DNA of 64,000 bases. It comes from Rhyzopertha dominica (Eukaryota; Arthropoda; Insecta; Coleoptera; Bostrichidae). Below are positions 12,101 to 23,250 of this stretch, one piece after another. Numbering within the stretch: position 1 is the first letter of the stretch; each line of letters starts with the position of its first letter. Location of the stretch: the NCBI GenBank assembly GCA_025024175.1, contig QCXZ01000041.1:4955786-5019785 (forward strand). Direction: 5' to 3'. The notes beneath the pieces were generated by a model, which worked only from the letters and a program-made list of their open reading frames with translations, searched no databases and was not told the DNA's origin. The position numbers were made by a program, and so were the translations under genes.

Positions 12101-13288
12101 TTAAGTTGTATTATTTCTTCTTAGTTTAACACCATCAATTTGAAGAAGTTGGCAATAAATAGAACAAAGATTTTGTATGTCTGACCTTTTGTTAATAGAA
12201 TTGGAATTTTGTTGTATATAAGACATTTCTAAAAATAAACGTTTTGATTTATTAGCTTCTATGTCTAAAATTGCAGTATTTAGGAAACCAAAAGAATGTC
12301 CGGAACTAGATGCATGCTGAGCTAAAGCACAACGATCTGGACGTAGACGAACATCACTACAATGTAGGTTCAGTCTGTGTTGTAAAGACTGCATGGTTTG
12401 TCCAATATAAACAGAGGAGCTGTCAAGACATTCAACACAATAAATCACATTCATTTTTTTATTTTTGTCAATTTTATCTTTAAGTTTTGAGAACAACTTT
12501 TTATTAGTTTTTATATAGTATTTTGCAATTTTTAAATTTGGAACTACGTTACGAATTTTTGTAAGTCTATGTGTTAAATTTGGTATATATGGAAGAGACG
12601 CAAATACTATATTTTGGGGATTAACTAAGCGATCTTGACTTATCTGGCCATATGTGGTGTTATTAACAGAAGTCCTTGAATTGTTACTACCAAATAATAA
12701 TTTAATAATTAAAGGACGTGGATAGCTCTTATGTAAAAGTATTTTATATAATCTGTGAAGAGGTTGATGTGTAAGGGACGGATGTGTGATTTTCAATTCT
12801 ATTTTTTAAAGCTTTAATAAGATTTAGTTTCATATGGAAATTATGTTCAGAATAGTAATTTATATATCTTCCCAGACGAGGTGGGTTTTTGATACCAATC
12901 TAAAATGAAACTGTTATTTTGAGTACGAATTACTTTAGTATCAAGAAAAGGAATGGAATTATTTTCTTCAAATTCAATTGTGAATTCTAAGTATTGATCG
13001 AAAGAATTGAACGTTTGTAGAACAAGGTTGGTTTCTGTATATGGAATCGCTAAGATTAGGTCATCAACATATTGGTATAGCAATGGTACCTACTTGGAAT
13101 GGAAGTTTTGCTATACAAGTGTGAAGTAAGTTTGACATTACTAATGCAGCAAGAGTTGGACTTAATGTAGAGCCCATTGGACAACCAACGATCTGTTGGT
13201 TGAATATATTTTTAAATGAAAAATGAGCGGATTTGTTTGCAAATGTTAGAAGTGGAATAGTAGTACCACTGGTATAATTATTCCCCAT
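12101..13288 (-). pseudogene. Penelope-like polyprotein: reverse transcriptase plus GIY-YIG endonuclease
   Basis: Read from 13288 downwards, the first segment (to 13064) contains GCPMGSTLSP, the reverse transcriptase motif before the catalytic site. The next (13083-12847) begins QYVDDL, the YVDD catalytic box, and ends in the thumb region. The third (12796-12101, 231 residues) is intact. It contains a CVEC pair followed by the GIY-YIG nuclease fold: VIYCVEC, VYIGQT, an Arg in HRL, a conserved ALAQHASSSGH segment and the Glu of FLEMSYI. Frameshifts separate the three segments near 13070 and 12820, so no full protein is made. The N-terminal half of the reverse transcriptase is absent. The enzyme would have copied its RNA at a nicked chromosomal target. 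Confidence 0.88.
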
Positions 13289-13300
13289 TCGACTTTCCTG

Positions 13301-16300
13301 TGTTCGTCAGTCGCATACAAACGGAATGTTCAATGGTTCGACGATTTCCTTGGTTCGACATTCCTTAATTTGTTATGGACTCGTTGGAAAAAGAGCAAAC
13401 TGCAAGTGCCTGTCCCTGCTGGGAGATTACCGGTGACCTATCGAGCTCATTCGTGGAAAAGTTGAGAGTAGTTTCGTCAATCGTCATTCGCCACTGGCTT
13501 TATTTATTAATGGTGAAGCCTAGAGCTTCAGTTATTTCGACAGCCAATCCCTGGCGCCGGACCTGCCAGCAAGTGCATTCTGGAGCAGCGCGGTTTTTTA
13601 AGAACTGTGGACTTGTTACTTTTGCGTGCGTGAACAGATAGTTCAGTTACCTGCGTTTATTTATTTTATTAGATTATTTTGATGTAATGTTTTCTTTGTT
13701 TGAATAAGTATTGTTGATTGAACTTCGATATTTTATTTCGAATCCACGCTGAAGTGAGCTGGCTTGGGTACATGGTAAAGAACTCCCCCACGAACAAAAT
13801 ATTACATGCACGATGTAAATCAGTTAAAAAGCGGTAAAATATTTTTATCTCAAACAAAGCACAAGCCACGAAAAGGATTCGTCCAACCACCAACCCGGAA
13901 AAACCAAACTACAAAAACTCAATAAACTAAACTTGGCTGCACCACCCGGAATTTTAATCCAGCGACCCCAAACTCCACTAAAGTGTTTCCTACGTAAATC
14001 CGGAAATTTAATTTAAAGTTACTTTCAAAATTCAACAGGTACGGTTCGACCCGAGGCGTTGCGTACACCAATCATTGCGATATATACAAACGCGATTGAG
14101 GTAAATATTTGGCGGGTGATTAAATCTCAGATGAAAATTTGTTTGCGTGCGTTATTTACCGTGTTTACAGGTACGGCCTTGTCGTTCTGTTAGCGGCTGT
14201 TTGGGAAACGTACAATCAGGGAGGGATTTCAGTACAATTTTTATAGTGCATCTGGGTGAACGCATTAAAGTTAAGCTAGAGAAGCAGTAAGACACGCCAT
14301 CATAAAACATTAATAAACAAGGTAAGAGGTTATATTACATTAATAAGTAATTAATAATGTACCTGTCTCATAAAATTTTCCATTAGGACGATTAGGATAA
14401 CAGAAAGACGTATCTAATAAATATGTTTAATGATCACTGCCTGATTGAAAAGTTATGCTTTTCTTTTTCTGGGGAAACTTTATATAAAAGTGTTCGAGAG
14501 AGAAATTTGCAAATAACATCAGCTACTGGTAAAATTTTAAATCAACTGAAATAGAATTGTGTAATACTATTTCTCTGCTTCAATATTGTAAATTTCTTCT
14601 AAATGGTTGTTCTTGTATCAATCTATAAAACAGCTATAGCACTTTAAAAAATATATCAAATAGATTTGTTGAAATTTCATACTTATACCCTTTATGAAAA
14701 CATATGATAATCTCTTTCTTACTAGCCACTATTACCTTGTTTCTACAAACATTACAAAACAACAATACACTAACAATCTAGTCCAGAATTAGTAGACAAT
14801 TCCAATTGTCATTAAAATTGGGGATCAAAATGCTTAGCCTTTTGATTTAATATCGATTTGAGTTTACGTCGTTGAGAATTATCGAGTAGATAAGTGCTAA
14901 AACGTTTAACACTGTGACTTATTATGTAGCATTAGTAAAATTAAACACTTCTCGTTATTTGGACTTTAATTAAATAAGTAACAAAACATCCAGTTATTAT
15001 TGGTTTGCCTGTAACTTGCGAGATTAATTTATAGTGATTCTAAAACTTTTATAACAAAAATATACAGGCCGTCCCACCATGCCTCGCGTCTTATTTTAGT
15101 TAGATATTAATGTTCAGCTATTGAAAACTAATACATTTCCTGCAACTTGTAGCTAGTATGTGTTCTTCTGGTCTGACCTATGTAACATTTGTGACAAGAG
15201 TAAATAATAATTGTTAGTAGTTAGTTAGTAGGATACAAAAGATATTATAATATGTACAATCAACAACTAAAGTGTCAGATTTTTAAGTATACTTTTTATA
15301 TTTTCTCAGGAAGACTTTTTAGGTAAAACAACCATAACTTTAATTTACTTTGAGGTGATCGAGTATTTTCTTGATTTGATTTTATTAAAAACTGGCCAAA
15401 TATTTCTCTTACTAAAACTGTTTAGTGTCCTAATTTGCTATTGTACTCTTTGTAAATTTGAATATCCAAAAAAAGCATTTACTTTCTAACTCCAACGTGA
15501 ATTTTATATCAGAATTGTGACTATTCAAATGATTTAGAAATCTACTTACGAAGGATCAAATAACAAAAGTGTCATTTATATACAGAAACAAATTGGCTTC
15601 TATAGGTGAATCCATTAAGAAACCTGACTTTTGTATATAGTATTATAGTATGTTATCCTCCGTTATCATAAATAAAGCCTGCAAAATCTTTGACGCAACT
15701 GGGGTTTTTCCTACATAAGGCTTCAAATAATTATCTGGCAATCGTACTAACGATAGCTAAATCCAAAACGAACATTAGTTTTATCGATTTTGGGAAAACT
15801 GTATAATTTTGATTAAAAATTACTTTTCCTCATTTAAAAGATTTTGAATGTTTAAGGTAGGATTTCGATCCACTTTTTCTATGTTTTTTCATCTAATAAA
15901 TTACTAATTCTAGTCCCATGAACTATTGTATTTAAACTTATTATTGTTGAACATTTATCCACTCATGCAACTAAGCCAGGCTTATATCTAAGTATATAAA
16001 TTCTTAATAGTGGTCCTTCAGAAGCAACCTCATTTATGATTCTACAGATCATATCTGCATTTTTGTAATTATACAACAAATTACAGGAAAATTCACCCCC
16101 TTCGCTGAAATATTAATATTTTATCACCATTTTGGTGTTGTCTTTAATTGCTTTGTGTTTTTTGAATTATATGTATGTGTTTAATGACTAAACCAGAGCA
16201 GTGAACGGTAGGAATTTCAGCCGCTCCCCATATATACCAACGGGCCGGTCATCAATGCTGGGTTGAAGGGGTGACATACTAATTGTTAGTGTGCTTTCAC

Positions 16301-16961
16301 GTAGTGCATATTACGGTAAATGGATAATTGAAATGAGACGGTTTGCAGTGTTCACTCAATCCAATCAATCCACCCAATCCCTAGATGTCTTTGATATTTT
16401 TTGTTTCAAATACCGCTACAGATTTTGTCTCAAAAATTAAATATGTTTCTAAATTAGACATTGTTAGAGTTCCGTACAATGCCCATTGTCAATTAATTAG
16501 AGATGTGTTCAAAAATTTTGAGTTCGTGACTGCATTTTAAGGAAATTTTGTCATTTTTTTATTAAGTATCAGCGCAATTCACTTATAATTTGCAAAAACT
16601 AGTTGAAGATGATACCATGCTTCGTGAGGGAGTAATTTGTAATTAAAGAATCCTTATCATGCACACGCATGTTGAAAGTTCGAGTTTTTGTGTCATTTAG
16701 ACTTAACAGGTTACAACAGAACCACTCAAAAGCCTTCGCCCTCGTTTCCCCTTTTAAATTTACAACGCCAAATAAGTTAGCACCTTGATTAATAAATATT
16801 GTATCATCTTCATACAATAATTTGGTTATCTTTAAAGGCAAATCGGAAAATCATCAATGAAAATTACTAAAACCGGCAATCCATGAACGGAATGAGTAAC
16901 ATACATTTCAGATACATAGACACACTAACAATAACGTTCGTTATGTTTCCTCCCCATTCAG
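13301..16961. other. Unassigned AT-rich DNA
   Basis: No gene is recognised over about 3.7 kb. A GC-richer frame at 13375-13641 (88 residues, plus) matches nothing I know and lacks supporting context. The final bases (16940-16961) look like a pyrimidine tract and AG acceptor leading into the peptide gene at 16981. Confidence 0.5.
16945..16961 (+). promoter_or_regulatory. Putative splice acceptor before peptide gene 1
   Basis: The sequence TTTCCTCCCCATTCAG ends in AG at 16960-16961, a good insect 3' splice site. It would open a coding exon with a 19-nt leader before the ATG at 16981. A second AG at 16976-16977 is also possible. Confidence 0.5.
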
Positions 16962-16980
16962 CCGATTTCATTTATAGATC

Positions 16981-17214
16981 ATGGCCGCACTGTTCAAGTT
17001 CCTGACGCTTTTCCTGCTCCTAATGGTCGTCGCAGTTCCTGTCCTCGGCCAGCTGGATTTCGCGTTCAGCAGGCAGGGTTCGGACGTCCAGGGGCACGAA
17101 AGTGAGCAAATCACCGTTAATCCAGGATACAACGCTGCTGCGAATTATAGCAGGACGAGGAGAGAGGCCAGGAGAAAAAAGAAATTCCGACCTTCTATCA
17201 TACTGTGCGGATGA
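16981..17214 (+). CDS. Small secreted peptide precursor 1 (KFRPS family)
   Basis: This 77-residue frame is unlike the surrounding AT-rich DNA: its codons are GC-rich and the protein is well organised. Residues 1-23 form a classic signal peptide (Leu-rich core ending VLG), so the product would enter the secretory pathway. The middle is Ser/Gln-rich and polar. Residues about 58-67 are strongly basic (RTRREARRKKK), giving several possible convertase sites. The last ten residues are KFRPSIILCG. A C-terminal Gly can be converted to an amide in peptide hormones. An acceptor-like site lies just upstream and AATAAA is at 17300-17305, so this can be a single coding exon with an upstream non-coding exon. 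The C-terminus resembles that of the peptide at 26296-26616. I do not recognise a named family. It could be a neuropeptide, a cytokine-like peptide or an antimicrobial peptide. The single Cys is odd. Confidence 0.68.
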   Translation: MAALFKFLTLFLLLMVVAVPVLGQLDFAFSRQGSDVQGHESEQITVNPGYNAAANYSRTRREARRKKKFRPSIILCG

Positions 17215-17299
17215 GGTGCCGAAGTGGCTGCGGTTTGGGAGTGATTTATACAGGAAACCGTCTCTGTGTGTTGTTACAGTTATTATGTGAAATAATTAA

Positions 17300-17305
17300 A
17301 ATAAA
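17300..17305 (+). terminator. Polyadenylation signal for peptide gene 1
   Basis: AATAAA lies 86 bases after the stop codon of the secreted-peptide frame, a normal distance for an insect mRNA end. Confidence 0.5.
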
Positions 17306-17380
17306 GCTCCTATTTGGCATTTGTGGTTTCATTCTAATTAAAGTATATACTGCAACGCAACAAAGTATGGAACCAGCAGA

Positions 17381-19314
17381 CATAGGCGTACCCAGCCTTT
17401 GGTGTAAGGGGGGGGGGGGCAAGGCAGGAATTTTCCGTACTGAATAATTCAACATAAACGTATTATGTACCTAAGTAATTAACGAAGTATTTATTTCATG
17501 AACAATCTTCGTTGATTTTCTGCTAGGTGTTAGGTTAGGCGATATCCAGCGCATTCAGTTGCATGTCTATCACATTTAACGAGAGATGGGTAGATACATT
17601 ATATTTGGAAGAATAAAGATCTGTGATCCACATAATCTATAGTAATGTCAACGAAGTACTAAAGAAATATAAATTAAGCCACTACTAATAGAATCACGTT
17701 TTATAATTTGGAATTAGCACGTATCAAATATTAATTATATTATATATATTATATTATATAAATATTAAAAATGCCCTTTTTAGTTTCAGCTTTTTGCATT
17801 AGAAGCTGCAGATATTGAAGTTAGGATTGAATAGGTAGCTAGTATAGATAAAAAAATTATCAAAACTGAAACTGAGGAAACAACCTGGTCGTGAAACAGT
17901 ACCTAAGACTGTAATGAAGTAAGCTGCTGGTTTAGTTAATCTTAGTTAAACTTAAAAATACAAGTTATAAGCCCCAGCATTATGCGTCAGCTGGCCAAAC
18001 ACCACCAATCAGCATTAAATTGATGGTCGTTTTATCTCCAATAATTTTCACTTATACATCTAATTTTACTCTAATTTTAGCATAATTTTAAAAGCACCAT
18101 TTGTTATTGTTTTCAAGCTACAAAAAACCTTTCATGTATTATATTCATCTTGCTGGCTGTCATTTATTTGCAAAATATGGCTCAATACCGCAAAAAACGT
18201 ATGTTAAATTTTTTACAGAATTTACTCGACTATACTGAAATCTGCAGAGATTAACAATTAAACGCACAGTAAAAATTATTACAAATGTAGGTATACCTTT
18301 ATGATCAATTAATCTTATTATGACAATGTAAGTTATACTTCGATTGTTACTTCTGCGGCAATTTTTATGTGACATAAAAGTAATTTATGTTTTTAACTTT
18401 AATCTTACATGCATAGTTTATGTGCTTAAAGCGCCTAATATCGTCATTTGAAACTAACGCACATCAATGATACTCCACTAACTTGGACATTAGCAAATTC
18501 TGATATTTTAAATAGATCAAATCTGAGTACTTCTTTTTGCTCTTTGGCTAAAATAATTACCAGGGCATAAATCGAAAATAGACACCGCAACACATCAGTA
18601 AAATGATAACATATTACATTTCAGTGTTCGACGACGATTTTGTACATGTTATGAGTAGGTACTGTGTAAAATTCAAACTAGATAATTGCATAAAATTATG
18701 CAAGACATGCTTTGTTATGAACACAGTACAAAATATATCATCTTTTATTTATACTGAGCCTTTGGGTTTATTTGATTATCACATTTAATATTTTAACCAA
18801 TTAAGCCTCATTTAAAAAAACTTATATATATTTAATTCGTTTTTCAAAAAGTCTTTTGTATACTGGCATTTTAACAGCACACCGGGTTTTAATTCGTGCT
18901 TATAATAAATACTACTGTATTCCTAAAACTTACGTTAAATAGACTTTCATAACTCTTAGTTCGGATGGATTTTTGCTCGAAATAACTGATTTTTTGAAAG
19001 TTTTTGTTTCTCTGTATTAATTTTGAAATATGGAACTAAGAAGATTCGAGTTACTGCTAAATACAAATATGTGACCGATTCTGGGTATTCCACATAACAG
19101 AATCATGCATAGTTGAACAATCCCTATAAGAAAATATATTAGAAGAGCTGAACAAAAATAAAAAAAAAACAAAAACTAAAATAAGCTTGGAAATCGTTTG
19201 ACTATGACTTATTGAATGTCATTTGCACATGTCAAATATGAGTTCTGGATGAAAATTGTGAAATTCGCTTGTCTATAAATTTTACTGCCCCCCCCCCCCT
19301 TCGGTACGCCCATG
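17381..19314 (+). mobile_element. Non-autonomous hAT-type element, copy 1 (CATRGGCGTACC family)
   Basis: Ends are CATAGGCGTACC and GGTACGCCCATG, a 12-bp inverted repeat with one mismatch. Flanking 8-mers CCAGCAGA (17373-17380) and CCAGCAGG (19315-19322) differ at one base, fitting a hAT target duplication inside the left inverted repeat of the DD41D mariner. Runs of G (17409-17418) and C (about 19288-19299) sit just inside the two ends. The 1934-bp interior has no convincing frame. Parts match the element at 21872-23242 in reverse orientation, but the centre of this copy is longer. Confidence 0.85.
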
Positions 19315-19672
19315 CCAGCAGGGTATTTCTGGTTCTGTTCGACCGGGTAATTAAAATGCATTTTCAGGAATTTTTTGAACTCCATGACCCTCCTCGTTTT
19401 CGAGATATGGGCATGATTTCAAAAATATTTAACACTTGTACAATTTATTGCTTCTGAGTTGCGAAAAGTGTAAATACAATGATTGAGCCTGACAAAGATG
19501 AATTAAAACAATTTTTATCGCTAAAATGGACAAAAAAGCCAGGTATTAGCATTTTTCCTTGACTGGTGATAATTTTCGTCCAGTTTGATCAATTTATTGC
19601 GAATCGGGTTCCCTAAAAGTAAAAAGACAAAAGATGATTCCCTGAAAAATGCTAAATCTTTTCAGATTTACA

Positions 19673-20697
19673 TTACAGAAGATGCTCAAAATGTTCCCCA
19701 TATACTTCATATACTCGAGTAAAAGTTTTCTAATGTTCTTTGTAGCATATTTGGAGGTAAGTTCTGATTTCCTGCCGTGATTCATCCTTTTAAATCTTCT
19801 GTATTATACGGTCGATCAGCATAAATACAATTTTTCAGATACCCCCACAAAAAAAATCAAACGGCGTCAGATCAGTGGAAAGTACTGAGCATTCTATCGC
19901 TCCGCGCCTACCAACCCATCTGTCTGGAAATATCGCATTGAAATATCTACGAACGGTGACTGCAAAATGGGGCGGTGCAACATCTTGCTGAAACCATATC
20001 TGCTTAGAAGGACGCGCAGCATTTTCACGATTAGGGAACAAGCGAATAAGTTCTGGTACAATGTGTTCGCGNAAGAGCTGTACATACTTGACCGCACTCA
20101 AATTCCCATCGATGAAAAAAGGCCNAATAATGTGCTCACTGATAATACTACACCAGACATTCACTTTCTGAGGTGTTGTGTGTGGACTTGTTCATCCAAT
20201 GTGAATTTGTGTCCGACCAATATCTGCAATTATCTCTATTCACATTACCATTGAGGCTTCATCTATCATGTTCATAGCAGTTTAGCAAAATTCTATCCTA
20301 TGTTCGAAATCATCTTCACTCAGTTCTTGTAATAAATGAATTTTGTATGGATGAAACTTCTCTTTCTTCAAAATTTTTTGAACAGATCTTCTGCTAATAT
20401 GGTGAGTGAGAGCACGCTGTTGTACGGATTCTCTTGCACATCTAAAAGGACATTCAAGCTACTTTACTCACTCGTAGCAACCTTTGGAGGTCTGGGTTTT
20501 TGACGATTTTTAACACCGCCGGTTTCGTCAAAACGTTGCAATTTTTTAATTTTAATAACTGTTGATCTGGCAATTGGTTCACGATCTTCATGAATTGTTT
20601 TGTAGAGTACAACTACTTCCGTATAACTTCGCCTTCTATCTCCATAACCAATCACCATCAAAATTTCGACGCGATCATGTTCAGTTAACTGAAGCAT
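19673..20697 (-). pseudogene. DD41D mariner transposase, heavily broken
   Basis: Read from the ATG at 20697, the N-terminal helix-turn-helix (MLQLTEHDRVEILMV to GVKNRQKPRPP) runs to a stop near 20464. The middle survives only as short pieces (QKILKK, HPYKIHL, ELSEDDFEHRI), and a deletion removes the segment with the first catalytic Asp. The C-terminal half (20164-19835) has NVWCSI, the second Asp in IWFQQDVAPPHF, and a third block DLTPFDFF; 41 residues separate the second and third Asp, hence DD41D. A frameshift in a T-run then moves the tail into another frame, which ends near 19673. Two undetermined bases (20072, 20125) fall inside. The enzyme once mobilised the surrounding element and cannot work now. 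Confidence 0.85.
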
Positions 20698-20955
20698 TGC
20701 GAATGCAAATAACAAAGGAGTTTTTGCTCTTACTTAGCGATAATGAATATGGTTTTTACCCCGAAGTTTTTTGGAAGACCCAAGTTTGTTATCACACTTT
20801 TCTCGACTGAAAAGCAATAAATTGTACAAGTGTGATACATTTTTGAAATTGTGCCTTTTCATCCCCCTTGCGCCCATATCTCGGAAACGAGAGAGAGAAG
20901 CGGTCGAATGGAACCTGAAATATTCTGCTGGATCCATACTTTGTAGCGGCCCTGT

Positions 20956-21871
20956 ATAATATTGTGGATTAGTGCAAGAATTCTGTTATGGTAAAGGTTA
21001 GAAAATACCTCTTCGATGCAGAACAAGCTCAAAGTTTAAGTTTTCACGCTAAGCTACACCTACGGGTATACCCCGACAGCAAGTGATCCAAGGGCACATG
21101 TGGCAATTCTCACACGTGGTGAACCGATTCCCGCGACCCACCCTCTTCATCTTTCTTCTGGAAACGCGCGATTACAGCCCCCCGCGGCTCATTCGCTAGC
21201 ATTAGCATACTAACATCCGAATCGGCGATATCAATTTCCGAAATAAAAACTGCCGACAATCGCACGGTCCCATGGCGCATAATCCTCATCCGAATGCGAA
21301 CATGTGTGCTGTTGTATGCACCCCATACAGTGGCTTACGTCGAGCGTGTGTCAATTATTGTTCGTTTGCACGTGGCCTGCTTAATCACGGCATCCCCCGA
21401 TCCGTCTAAATGATCCATTGTGCGTCATCGTGCGGATTTCCATCCGAAACGTAATTAAGGTGGTCTCTCGATTCGGGGGCGGCTTGAAAGCGTCGTGCGG
21501 CGCATGGGAGAGACGCGCCCTTGGGAATCGCACTGCCTGTTTGATGATTAGGATGGTCATTCTCGATTCAATGAACAGCTAATGCTTTGTTGACCAATAG
21601 CGTTTTGTAATGAGGGACGCAATTCCATGGAGGATATGAGGATTGCGCTTCAATAAAGTGCCATGCAACGAATTTTAGTTAAAAATTTGCTGCGGTGTGT
21701 GGTGTTACACATTAATTAAGCTATGATCACAATGCATATATTCCTACTAAATGTTTATTACGTATTACTTCTACGTAGAGCAAAGTTACCCCTTTTTTTA
21801 TTAGCTCGGGTGCCTCACCGCTATTCGGTGGAAAAAGGTCGGGGTTTCCACTCAGTCACCAGATATATTTA
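20956..21871. other. GC-rich non-coding island
   Basis: About 21080-21545 is much richer in GC and CpG than the rest of the window and is free of recognised transposon sequence and of long frames. Such islands can be regulatory DNA or an unrecognised untranslated exon. I see no definite motif. Confidence 0.35.
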
Positions 21872-23242
21872 CATGGGCGTACCGAAGGAGGGTCAAGGGG
21901 GGGCAGCTGTCCCCCCTGGACCTGGGTTGCCAACTCTGGGCCTTTCCAATTTCCCATACATTTAACTGGTTAATTACATGTGTACACCTAAAAATTGTCT
22001 TATTTACAAAATTGTAAATACAGAAAATTTATAGGCAAGTGTATTTCACAATTTTCATCCAGAACTTATATTTGACCCTTGCAAATAACCTTCTCTAATA
22101 AGTCGTTGTCAAATGGTTTCCAAGCTTTTGAAGCTGTAACTGCAACATTCTCGTTGTTACGAATCGTTGTCTTAGGGCGGATATAGCTTTAAAAGACTAT
22201 CTTGGTCAGGATGAGTCATAACACGATTTCTGCTTAGTTCAACAGCTCTTCTACTTTTTCATATAAAGATTGTTCAACTAACTACTGTTATAAATATGAA
22301 ATCACATCAGAATCTGTCTTATATTCGGTGATAACGCTAACTTTTGTACCAAATTTCTAAATTCACATTACATTTTAACAATTAATACAAATAAAAACTA
22401 AAAATCCATCCGAGCTCACGTTTATGAAAGTCAATTTATTTAATACAAGTTTTAGGAATCCAGTAAAAGCATTATCAGCACGAATTAAATCCCGGTGTGT
22501 TGTTAAAAATGCAATTAAATATATTTATATATGGCGATCTGAGAAGGTTGGCGCATCATGCTGAGGCATTTGTCATTCTGAGTTTTAATATTGTTAGTTA
22601 TCCATCGAGTCTCTTTCCCTGGTGAGTAAAAATTACTACAATTGTATCTTTTGCACCTATACATATGAATTCCCAGCTTAAATCTATAAAGCTTCTGGTG
22701 TGAGAAGTTGAAAGTGTACTAAAAGCGCATCGGTTAATGCATTAGTCTTGGATATGTTTTAATTCTGAATCAGAAATGGTGCTCCTATTAGTAGAACTTT
22801 CAAGGTGAAATGTATGTTCCTTTGGTACTTCGTATGATATCATTATACATTATGTGGATCACGGATCTTTATTCTCCCAAATAAAATGTATCAACTCATT
22901 TTTTGTTAAATGCGAGAGCGATGCAACGAAATGCGCCTCACCTAACTGAGTTCATCAATAACGATTTTAGTAGTAAAGGGGCTTTGTATGATCAGCGTAC
23001 ATAGAAAACATATAAATAATTTGGGTCTCTATTTCACAGAAGATGTTTTAAGTCGCCTTGCAGAAAATCGACGAAGGTTATTCATGGAATAAATACTTCA
23101 TTAATTACTTAAGTACCTATATCTTATAAGCATTCAATATTTCTATTTATGTTGAATTATACTCTACAGGACGTTCCTGCTTTGCCCCCCCCACGTTCCT
23201 GTTTTGCCCCTTCCCCTAGACCAAAAGCTGGGTACGCCCATG
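21872..23242 (-). mobile_element. Non-autonomous hAT-type element, copy 2 (CATRGGCGTACC family)
   Basis: Ends CATGGGCGTACC and GGTACGCCCATG are perfect 12-bp inverted repeats. The 8-bp target duplication TATATTTA is perfect (21864-21871 and 23243-23250). G-rich and C-rich runs lie just inside the ends. Its left portion matches the right portion of 17381-19314 in reverse complement (for example TTTCACAATTTTCATCCAGA), and its right portion matches that copy's left, so the two are inverted relative to each other. It is 1371 bp with no coding frame. Confidence 0.9.
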
Positions 23243-23250
23243 TATATTTA

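Larger units (their letters stand above)
11700..13300 (-). mobile_element. Penelope-like retroelement, 5'-truncated
   Basis: The minus strand carries the C-terminal half of a Penelope-like element: part of the reverse transcriptase, then a GIY-YIG nuclease, then about 330 bp of 3' sequence ending in a hammerhead-like hairpin. Penelope elements differ from LINEs and LTR elements in pairing a telomerase-like reverse transcriptase with a GIY-YIG endonuclease. The 5' end is lost near 13300. The 3' limit is estimated. Confidence 0.85.
17347..20955 (-). mobile_element. DD41D mariner element with long inverted repeats, interrupted
   Basis: The right end (read inward from about 20955 on the minus strand: CAGGGCCGCTACAAAG, then TATGGATCCAGCAG) is matched by the left end at about 17347-17380 (CAACAAAGTATGG, CCAGCAG) and, beyond a hAT-type insertion at 17381-19314, by 19315-19455. 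Shared inner blocks include TTCGAGATATGGGC and CTTGTACAATTTATTGCTTC. The repeats are therefore about 150-175 bp long and diverged. TA flanks the right end. The element carries a decayed transposase on the minus strand. DD41D spacing is that of the rosa group of mariners. Confidence 0.8.

Noticed and set aside
13545..13560. CTGGCGCCGG resembling a retroviral tRNA-Lys primer-binding site
   Set aside because: Only the TGGCGCC core matches; no LTR pair, gag or polypurine tract is nearby.
13375..13641. 88-residue plus-strand frame with fairly GC-rich codons
   Set aside because: No signal peptide, domain or motif, and no splice or polyadenylation context that I could support.
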